Below, in pieces: positions 1 to 5,066 of a DNA stretch of 6,316 nt. How positions within the stretch are numbered: position 1 is the first letter of the stretch; each line of letters begins with the position of its first letter. Made by a program: the position numbers and the translations under genes. A model generated the notes under the pieces. That model worked only from the letters and a program-made list of their open reading frames with translations. It was not told where the DNA came from and searched no databases. Source of the stretch: Rickettsiaceae bacterium (GTDB lineage: Bacteria > Pseudomonadota > Alphaproteobacteria > Rickettsiales > Rickettsiaceae); assembly GCA_022702085.1 (NCBI GenBank), contig JAKONF010000036.1, positions 1-6,316 of the forward strand. The letters run 5' to 3'.

Positions 1-1039
1 CTGCTGGTAGTTCAATCTCACCGGTAATGTCGGTAGTTCTAAAATAAAATTGTGGACGATAATTGCGGAAAAATGGGGTATGACGACCACCTTCTTTTTT
101 ATCTAAAATATAAACTTCAGCTTCAAATTCTGAATGTGGAGTTATACTTCCAGGTTTAGCTAAAACTTGACCTCTAGTGACGTCTTCTCTTTTTGTACCA
201 CGTAATAATAAACCGACATTATCACCCGCTTGACCTTGATCAAGAAGTTTTTTAAACATCTCGACGCCAGTAACAATAGTTTTTTGAGTGGCAGCTAGGC
301 CAACAATTTCGATTTCTTCGCCAACTTTAATTACGCCTTGTTCAACTCTACCTGTTACCACAGTACCACGTCCAGATATAGAAAACACATCTTCAACTGG
401 CATTAAGAAAGGTTTGTCAATCTCTCTAGCAGGCTGAGGAATGAATGTATCAACAGCGTCCATCAATTCATGAATAGCTTTTTTAGCTTCAGCATCACCA
501 TTCAATACTTTTGCAGCTGCTCCTCTAACGATAGGAGTAGTATCACCTGGGAATCCATATTTATCTAATAATTCTCTAACTTCCATTTCAACTAATTCAA
601 CTAGCTCTGGATCATCCACTAAATCTATTTTGTTCAAAAAGACAACTACAGCAGGAACACCAATCTGCCTTGCTAGTAATATATGTTCAGAGGTTTGAGG
701 CATTACTCCGTCTGGGGCAGATACAACCAAAATTGCTCCATCCATTTGAGCAGCACCAGTAATCATATTTTTTACATAATCGGCGTGACCTGGGCAATCA
801 ACGTGAGCATAGTGACGTTTTTCTGTCTGATACTCAACGTGAGCTGTTGAAATAGTAATACCCCTTTCTCTTTCTTCAGGAGCCTTATCAATTTCATCAT
901 ATTTAGTAGCTGTAGCACCACCTTTTTCTGCAAGCACCATAGTAATTGCTGCTGTCAATGAAGTTTTACCATGATCAACGTGACCAATAGTTCCTATGTT
1001 GCAATGTGGCTTGTCTCTGACAAACTTTTCTTTTCCCAT
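1..1039 (-). CDS. tuf: Translation elongation factor EF-Tu (3' end outside the window)
   Basis: EF-Tu is the GTPase that brings aminoacyl-tRNA to the ribosomal A site in the cytoplasm. Translating the minus strand from ATG 1037-1039 gives 346 codons without a stop and a near-continuous match to the family. The P-loop GHVDHGKT is at residues 19-26, the switch I segment ERERGITIS around 56-64, DCPGHADY at 81-88 with the catalytic His85, and the base-specificity motif NKID at 136-139 (E. coli has NKCD). Domain 2 follows, with [19 protein letters not shown], and domain 3 includes GGRHTPFF and [11 protein letters not shown]. The last residues visible align near position 346 of the usual ~395, so about 48 C-terminal residues lie off the left edge. 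The start is fixed by an AAGGAG Shine-Dalgarno 9 bases upstream. No frameshift or missing catalytic residue is visible. The gene follows tRNA-Tyr and tRNA-Gly on the same strand, an arrangement like E. coli tufB, and is probably co-transcribed with them. Confidence 0.98.
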   Translation of the reverse strand, partial: MGKEKFVRDKPHCNIGTIGHVDHGKTSLTAAITMVLAEKGGATATKYDEIDKAPEERERGITISTAHVEYQTEKRHYAHVDCPGHADYVKNMITGAAQMDGAILVVSAPDGVMPQTSEHILLARQIGVPAVVVFLNKIDLVDDPELVELVEMEVRELLDKYGFPGDTTPIVRGAAAKVLNGDAEAKKAIHELMDAVDTFIPQPAREIDKPFLMPVEDVFSISGRGTVVTGRVEQGVIKVGEEIEIVGLAATQKTIVTGVEMFKKLLDQGQAGDNVGLLLRGTKREDVTRGQVLAKPGSITPHSEFEAEVYILDKKEGGRHTPFFRNYRPQFYFRTTDITGEIELPA

Positions 1040-1048
1040 ATATTCATT

Positions 1049-1054
1049 CTCCTT
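1049..1054 (-). promoter_or_regulatory. Strong Shine-Dalgarno of tuf
   Basis: On the minus strand AAGGAG lies 9 bases before the tuf ATG. It is the only full-length consensus ribosome binding site in the window; rlmB, proP and virB8 have none. It fits the very high expression expected of EF-Tu and decides the start codon. Confidence 0.9.
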
Positions 1055-1168
1055 AAAAACTTAAATGATTCTCAAATTAAAATAGAATTTTCAAAATAAA
1101 CTAATTTATACAAAACAAAATAAAAAACCTTTCTACAAAATCTCAAATCACTAAATTACTTTAATGAT

Positions 1169-1242
1169 TGGAGCGGGCGATGGGAATCGAACCCACGTGG
1201 CCAGCTTGGAAGGCTGGAGCTTTACCATTAAGCTACGCCCGC
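1169..1242 (-). tRNA. tRNA-Gly (anticodon UCC)
   Basis: The minus strand folds into a complete 74-base tRNA. The acceptor stem is GCGGGCG / CGCCCGC with discriminator U. The D arm is GCTT-AATGGTA-AAGC and the anticodon stem CCAGC / GCTGG encloses loop CTTCCAA, giving anticodon TCC. A 4-base variable loop is followed by a T arm GTGGG-TTCGATT-CCCAT with one G-U pair. The 3' CCA is encoded in the DNA (1169-1171). It lies 26 bases downstream of tRNA-Tyr and 129 bases upstream of tuf, so all three probably come from one transcript that is then processed. It decodes GGA and GGG codons (GGA is frequent in this AT-rich window). Confidence 0.97.
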
Positions 1243-1268
1243 GTTTTCAACCCTTACCAGACAATATA

Positions 1269-1354
1269 TGGTGGAGGGAGAAGGATTTGAACCTTCGAAC
1301 GCTTACGCGGGCAGATTTACAGTCTGCTGCCATTGACCACTCGGCCACCCCTCC
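1269..1354 (-). tRNA. tRNA-Tyr (anticodon GUA)
   Basis: This is an 86-base class II tRNA on the minus strand. The acceptor stem GGAGGGG pairs with TCCCTCC (one G-U pair) and the discriminator is A. The anticodon stem GCAGA / TCTGC encloses loop CTGTAAA, giving anticodon GTA. The long variable arm, with the CGC / GCG stem expected of bacterial tRNA-Tyr, precedes T arm GAAGG-TTCAAAT-CCTTC. CCA is encoded (1269-1271). It is the first gene of the leftward tRNA-Tyr / tRNA-Gly / tuf unit. Confidence 0.97.
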
Positions 1355-1369
1355 AAAGAATTGCAATGT

Positions 1370-1398
1370 AAAATAAACTAACTCACATTAAAGTGCAA
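1370..1398 (-). promoter_or_regulatory. Candidate sigma-70-type promoter of the tRNA-Tyr / tRNA-Gly / tuf unit
   Basis: On the minus strand a -35-like TTGCAC (1393-1398) and a -10-like TATTTT (1370-1375) are separated by exactly 17 bases. Transcription would begin near 1363, about 9 bases before the mature 5' end of tRNA-Tyr, a normal leader for a tRNA precursor. Both boxes deviate from consensus and the region is AT-rich, so position and spacing are the main support. Confidence 0.45.
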
Positions 1399-1456
1399 CA
1401 AAAATTAGTATTAAAATAGCAATAAATCCTGACTATTTCTAGCTTACAGCTGATAC

Positions 1457-1486
1457 TTGAAATGTTTGGTTGTAAGTTTTTATAAT
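1457..1486 (+). promoter_or_regulatory. Candidate sigma-70-type promoter of rlmB-proP
   Basis: TTGAAA (1457-1462, five of six consensus bases) and a perfect TATAAT (1481-1486) are separated by 18 bases. The predicted start is near 1493, leaving a leader of about 42 bases before the rlmB ATG. This is the best-matching two-box promoter in the window. It is divergent from the tRNA-Tyr promoter about 60 bases away. Confidence 0.7.
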
Positions 1487-1534
1487 AAATAGTAATTTCT
1501 GTCAAGGACAAATTCATAAAGCAGAAATTATAGC

Positions 1535-2263
1535 ATGAAAAAAAATAATCAAAAAAATGATAAAAGATTTTATTACATGTATGGTAAGCACGCAGTTATT
1601 GCGGCTCTTAACAATCCCAAACGTTTGGTTGAAAATGTCTTTTGCAGTAAAGATCACTTGATGGAATTTAATGTCATAAACAAATTCAAATACGAAATAG
1701 TAAACAATGAATTTTTAAATAAACTTTTGGGCTTAGGACATATTCATCAAGGAATAGTGGCTAAAGTCAAGGAGATATTTTTGAATAATGTGCATGACTT
1801 AGACTTAAGTGATAATGAGTATAAAATAGCAATTTTAGATCAAATTACTGATCCTCAAAATATAGGATCGATTATTCGTAGCGCCGCTGCTTTTAATATC
1901 AATGCTATTATAATGGCACATGATCACTCCCCTGAAGAATGTGGATCGATGGCTAAAGCTGCTTCGGGAACATTGGAAATAGTTAAAATGATTAGAGTAA
2001 TAAATATTAAACAAACCATAGAATTTTTAAAAAAAGAAGGATTTTGGATAATTGGCCTTGCAGGTCAAGCCAATCAACAATTAAACAAGAAATTGTTATC
2101 AGGCCGCATTGCTATTGCTTTGGGCTCTGAGGACAAGGGACTTCGTAGATTAACTCAAGAATCTTGCGATTATCTAGTAAAAATCCCTATGGCTAATAAT
2201 GTTGAAAGTTTAAATGTTGCAAACGCAGCTACTATAGTTTTTAGCCTCTCTTATCAATCATAA
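1535..2263 (+). CDS. rlmB: 23S rRNA (guanosine-2'-O-)-methyltransferase, RlmB/SpoU family
   Basis: This is a SAM-dependent 2'-O-ribose methyltransferase of the SPOUT superfamily. Its 242 residues match E. coli RlmB (243), which methylates G2251 in the P-loop of 23S rRNA. Residues 15-80 (YGKHAVIAAL through HQGIVAKV) form the TrmH-type substrate-binding domain. The trefoil-knot catalytic domain carries all three SpoU motifs: motif 1 NIGSIIRSAAAF at 109-120 with the Asn and Arg of the active site, motif 2 IALGSEDKGL at 194-203, and motif 3 IPMANNVESLNVANAA at 217-232. No strong Shine-Dalgarno precedes ATG 1535. A second in-frame ATG at 1577, just before YGKHAV, is a possible alternative start. 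The TTGAAA/TATAAT promoter upstream and the 15-base gap to the transporter suggest a two-gene transcript. The exact rRNA target is inferred from length and family; a tRNA-directed TrmH paralogue is less likely. Confidence 0.9.
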   Translation: MKKNNQKNDKRFYYMYGKHAVIAALNNPKRLVENVFCSKDHLMEFNVINKFKYEIVNNEFLNKLLGLGHIHQGIVAKVKEIFLNNVHDLDLSDNEYKIAILDQITDPQNIGSIIRSAAAFNINAIIMAHDHSPEECGSMAKAASGTLEIVKMIRVINIKQTIEFLKKEGFWIIGLAGQANQQLNKKLLSGRIAIALGSEDKGLRRLTQESCDYLVKIPMANNVESLNVANAATIVFSLSYQS

Positions 2264-2278
2264 AATCAACAGTAAACA

Positions 2279-3538
2279 ATGAAAATGAAAACTCAATCTA
2301 GATTAATTTTTTGGTCAGGAATGATTGGTAATACCTTAGACCATTACGATATTGCCCTTTATGTATTTCTGATTCCTGTTACAGCACCAATATTTTTTCC
2401 AAATATTGACCCTGTTATCTCTTTGATTTGTGCTTTTGCTATGAAATCTACTTCAATAATTTCTAAGCCTATAGGTGCTCTTCTTTTTGGTAAATTAGCT
2501 TTTAAATACTCTACTAAAAATTTGTTATCCATCACTTTAGCAGGAGTTGGTATTGGTACATTTTGTGTAGGCCTAATTCCAGGCTATCAACAAATTGGCG
2601 TAATGGCTCCAATCTTACTTATTTTAGTTAGGACAGTACAAGGAATTTTTGCTGCTGGAGAATATACTATTGCTACAGTTTTTGTTATGGATCAAATAAA
2701 AGACAAAACCAAAATTGGTAGAAGTAGCACTGTTCTGTTATTCTCAACAATGTGTGGTTCACTACTTGCAAGTTGTGCTGCTACCTTAGTTAGTAAATCT
2801 TCACATCCAGAAATCTATTGGCGTTATGCTTTTTTAGCAGGGCTAGCTACAACTATTCCAGGAATTATTCTAAGAATGATGATAAAATATCCTGATCAGC
2901 AAATTACTTCTGCTCCACTAAAAACTAAATCAACTTTAAAATTAGTTATTGAACACAGAGATAGAATTTTCAAAATAATTATTATTACTAGTTTCTCATG
3001 GATTACATATTTAGTTCCTTTTATATTTCTTAATAGTTTCGTTCCATTGATTTCATTAAACAAAGTTGAAGATCTACTATTACATACTACTATATTGTTG
3101 GTAATCAACAATGCTATGATACCAATCATTATGACTTTTATCGATAAATTAAACATCATCAAATGGATGGCCATCATGTCTGGTCTCTTTTGTATTTCTA
3201 TCATCCCTATTTTCCTCAGTCTGCCATATTTGAGTATTATAGGCATTGATATTGTCAAGCTATGGATTATCATTCTTGGGGTTTGCTTCTCTTCAACCTT
3301 TAGTGCATTAATTTTTAAAATGAGTAAAGGTCCTGAGAAATACATAATTACTGGTTTTGGTTATTCACTTGGTTCAGAGATATTAGGAAGAAATGCTTCA
3401 GTTTTTTGCTTAGGTCTCTGGCATATTTCCAAAAGCTTACTAGCGCCAGCACTTTATTTAATGATAATCTCTTTTCTAACAACTTATATTCTGATTAAAG
3501 AGTATAAGAACAATTCTTTAACTACATCAAATATTTAA
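2279..3538 (+). CDS. proP: MFS transporter, metabolite:H+ symporter (ProP-like) family
   Basis: An inner-membrane carrier of 419 residues with about 12 hydrophobic segments, consistent with a full major facilitator. Family marks are GNTLDHYDIALYVFLIP at 17-33 (equivalent of the GNxxEWYDF signature in helix 1), VRTVQGIFAAGEYTIATVF at 117-135 (equivalent of RxxQGxxxGGE in helix 4) and WRYAFLAGL at 181-189. In E. coli, ProP imports proline and glycine betaine with protons. Rickettsiales carry many divergent ProP paralogues whose substrates are unknown, so the symbol names the family and not a tested substrate. The loop 2-3 signature, normally GxxxDRxGRR, reads GKLAFKYSTK at 71-80 and has lost its Asp and Arg residues. 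There is no clear Shine-Dalgarno. ATG 2279 begins 15 bases after rlmB, and ATG 2285 would serve equally well. Translational coupling to rlmB is plausible. Confidence 0.85.
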   Translation: MKMKTQSRLIFWSGMIGNTLDHYDIALYVFLIPVTAPIFFPNIDPVISLICAFAMKSTSIISKPIGALLFGKLAFKYSTKNLLSITLAGVGIGTFCVGLIPGYQQIGVMAPILLILVRTVQGIFAAGEYTIATVFVMDQIKDKTKIGRSSTVLLFSTMCGSLLASCAATLVSKSSHPEIYWRYAFLAGLATTIPGIILRMMIKYPDQQITSAPLKTKSTLKLVIEHRDRIFKIIIITSFSWITYLVPFIFLNSFVPLISLNKVEDLLLHTTILLVINNAMIPIIMTFIDKLNIIKWMAIMSGLFCISIIPIFLSLPYLSIIGIDIVKLWIIILGVCFSSTFSALIFKMSKGPEKYIITGFGYSLGSEILGRNASVFCLGLWHISKSLLAPALYLMIISFLTTYILIKEYKNNSLTTSNI

Positions 3539-3829
3539 ATGTATCACCCAGAGTAAGCTTTACCAAGTACTATTGGCGCAAAAATTATATCTACTCATAG
3601 AACTAGGCTTGGAGGATATATTTCTCATATTTTGATGAGTAATAACAAAGAAGCTTATGTAAAAATTGGCACGAGCTTTGAGAAATTCAATATAAATAGA
3701 AATGTTTTTAAAGTATGGTCAGAATTTTATAACAATACTATTTGATTAAAGAAGTATAATACAAAAGCAACTATTGATAAAATTTTCTCACCACACATGA
3801 GCTATAAATTATCTTTTTGTTTATTTTAG
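3539..3829 (+). pseudogene. Remnant of a small unidentified gene (one frame, two internal stops)
   Basis: Starting at ATG 3539, directly after the proP stop, one reading frame runs for 96 codons to TAG 3827-3829 and is broken only by TAA 3554-3556 and TGA 3743-3745. Between them 62 sense codons read with ordinary protein composition, for example STHRTRLGGYISHILMSNN (from 3590) and RNVFKVWSEFYNNTI ending at 3742. After the TGA the frame continues as LKKYNTKATIDKIFSPHMSY. In DNA this AT-rich, a random frame of this length should contain roughly seven or eight stops. A point change at each stop (TAA from a Tyr codon, TGA from Trp) would restore one continuous protein. I do not recognise the family. 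The alternatives are a functional 36-residue peptide from ATG 3635, or chance. No terminator hairpin was seen in or after it. Confidence 0.45.
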
Positions 3830-3851
3830 TTCGTAAGTTGATACATACTAG

Positions 3852-3866
3852 ATAGCATATTGCTAT
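3852..3866. repeat. Perfect inverted repeat overlapping the virB8 -10 box
   Basis: ATAGCA (3852-3857), spacer TAT, TGCTAT (3861-3866) form a perfect 6-base inverted repeat of 15 bases in total. Its right arm covers the TG of the extended -10 element and the first half of TATAAT. No T-run follows, so it is not an intrinsic terminator. Its size and place suit an operator for a dimeric repressor, but short palindromes are common in AT-rich DNA. Confidence 0.4.
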
Positions 3867-3869
3867 AAT
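3861..3869 (+). promoter_or_regulatory. Extended -10 promoter candidate for the virB8-virB9-virB10 operon
   Basis: TGCTATAAT is a perfect extended -10 element (TGnTATAAT), which can work without a good -35 box. The nearest -35-like hexamer, TTGATA at 3838-3843, lies 20 bases upstream of TATAAT, longer than optimal. Initiation would fall at about 3876-3880, and the virB8 ATG begins at 3880, so the mRNA would have almost no leader. That agrees with the lack of any Shine-Dalgarno before virB8. Confidence 0.55.
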
Positions 3870-3879
3870 CATAATTTAA

Positions 3880-4623
3880 ATGCTTAAACTATCTGACATT
3901 ACAGAAAAACTAAAATCATTGAGAGGTGGTAAAGAAAATGCTATAGCTGAAGCAAATAATACCACTAGTGTTAAAAATCAAAAGATCAATATCACTTCAC
4001 GTAATTGGTATGAAGAGAGATATGATAAGCTAACAGTCCAAAGAAATTTATTATTTTTATTACTATTAATTTTTTTAGCTTTATCGATTACAGCTTTAAT
4101 TACCGTAGCAATCATTTTGAATTCTAGAGAATTTTCTCCTTTTGTTATCCAAATTGATGAAAGTACAGGCATTGCTAAAGTGGTAAATCCTGTATCATCA
4201 GAAGTGCTAGATGGTAATGATGCACTAGCGCGATATTTTATAAAAAGGTACGTAATTGCTCGTGAGACTTATAATCCGGTAGATTTTGACACTGAAGCTA
4301 GAAAGACTATTAGGTTACTGTCTACTAATTCACTTTATTGGAATTATATTGGTTATATTAAGAATAGAGAGATAGATCCAACCCTTACTTATGGTCAGAA
4401 AAATACAACTTTTTTATTGGTAAAATCTTGGTCTAAACTCGATAAGAAAAAATACATGCTCAGATTTTCAATCAATGAGACAGCTGGTGATAAAAGAACA
4501 TTTAATAAACTAGCAGTGATTGACTTTGATTATTTACCAATGGAACTTACTGAAGCTGAGAGAGATATTAATCCAGTTGGATTTCAAGTAAAAGGATATA
4601 GAGCAGATGAAGATAATAGTTAA
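3880..4623 (+). CDS. virB8: Type IV secretion system protein VirB8
   Basis: VirB8 is a bitopic inner-membrane scaffold of the VirB/D4 secretion channel that contacts VirB9 and VirB10 and nucleates assembly. The 247-residue product has a polar cytoplasmic N-terminus (1-55, including SRNWYEERYDKL at 40-51), one transmembrane segment at about 56-80 and a periplasmic NTF2-like domain at about 85-240. Visible family features are the first strand FSPFVIQIDESTG (85-97), the YFIKRYVIARETYN helix (119-132) and the NPVGF motif (231-235) of the C-terminal strand, matching the conserved NPxG dimer-interface motif. Length is typical. There is no Shine-Dalgarno, and the start was chosen from the extended -10 box 10 bases upstream and the full-length N-terminus. 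The gene overlaps virB9 by 17 bases. Rickettsiales usually carry two VirB8 paralogues; which one this is cannot be told from the window. Confidence 0.93.
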   Translation: MLKLSDITEKLKSLRGGKENAIAEANNTTSVKNQKINITSRNWYEERYDKLTVQRNLLFLLLLIFLALSITALITVAIILNSREFSPFVIQIDESTGIAKVVNPVSSEVLDGNDALARYFIKRYVIARETYNPVDFDTEARKTIRLLSTNSLYWNYIGYIKNREIDPTLTYGQKNTTFLLVKSWSKLDKKKYMLRFSINETAGDKRTFNKLAVIDFDYLPMELTEAERDINPVGFQVKGYRADEDNS

Positions 4624-5038
4624 ATTTTTTTTGATAATTTCAGTTTTGCTAAGCGTTAGCATTTTCGCAATGGATGAAGATTATCCAATAACTACTGATA
4701 ACAGAATTAAAACTTATATCTATAGTCCAAATGAGGTTTTTCTACTTGTATTACATTATGGATTTCAATCAAGTATAGAATTTGGCAAAAATGAGGAAAT
4801 TCAAAATATAAATTTGGGTGATTCATATGCTTGGAAAATTAGTCCACTTGGTAATAGATTATTCATTAAACCAATGGAGAAAAATATTCGTACTAATATG
4901 ACGATCATAACTAATAAAAATACTTATCAATTTGATATTGTAGCTAAAGAATTAGAGGATGGTGAAGAAAAAGATTTAGTTTATGTAGTTAGATTTGTCT
5001 ACCCAAAAAGTCATTCCAATAAGAGAATTAGATCTTAG
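4607..5038 (+). CDS. virB9: Short VirB9-like type IV secretion protein, N-terminal domain only
   Basis: VirB9 forms part of the periplasmic/outer-membrane core complex with VirB7 and VirB10. This 143-residue product starts with a Sec signal peptide (hydrophobic core FFLIISVLLSVSIFA at 7-21, probable cleavage after Ala21). A clear VirB9 N-terminal domain follows: DNRIKTYIYSPNEVFLLVLHYG (31-52), SIEF (56-59), LGDSYAWKISPLGNRLFIKP (70-89) and TNMTIITNKNTYQFD (96-110). A full VirB9 is about 260-290 residues, and its C-terminal domain binds VirB7 and VirB10. Here the protein ends in a basic tail, and virB10 begins 28 bases after the stop, so there is no room for a displaced C-terminal domain. The start overlaps the end of virB8 by 17 bases, with AAAGGA 10 bases before the ATG inside virB8. 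Shortened VirB9 duplicates are known in Rickettsiales, and this is likely such a paralogue. Confidence 0.9.
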   Translation: MKIIVKFFLIISVLLSVSIFAMDEDYPITTDNRIKTYIYSPNEVFLLVLHYGFQSSIEFGKNEEIQNINLGDSYAWKISPLGNRLFIKPMEKNIRTNMTIITNKNTYQFDIVAKELEDGEEKDLVYVVRFVYPKSHSNKRIRS

Positions 5039-5066
5039 AAATATAAATAGGTGAAGAGATAGATAT

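Noticed and set aside
1040..1168. Possible separate tuf promoter between tRNA-Gly and tuf (TATAAA on the minus strand at 1105-1110, TTGAGA further upstream)
   Set aside because: No -35 and -10 pair with acceptable spacing and match was found; in DNA this AT-rich, isolated boxes are expected by chance.
1164..1376. Open frame of 70 codons on the plus strand
   Set aside because: It is the antisense of tRNA-Gly and tRNA-Tyr. Its GDGNRTHVASLEGW-type sequence is a well-known artefact of translating the complement of tRNA genes.
1443..1476. Inverted repeat CTTACA / TGTAAG flanking the rlmB -35 box
   Set aside because: Only 6 bases match with a 22-base spacer and the flanks do not extend it; too weak to call an operator or hairpin.
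2896..3345. 149-codon open frame on the minus strand
   Set aside because: It lies wholly inside the MFS transporter gene and has no family features of its own; hydrophobic composition mirrors the membrane helices read backwards.
3539..3879. Intrinsic terminator after proP
   Set aside because: No GC-containing hairpin followed by a T-run was found, so read-through into the virB8 operon cannot be excluded.
3978..4172. 64-codon open frame on the minus strand
   Set aside because: It is antisense to the well-supported VirB8 transmembrane region, with no ribosome binding site or recognisable motif.
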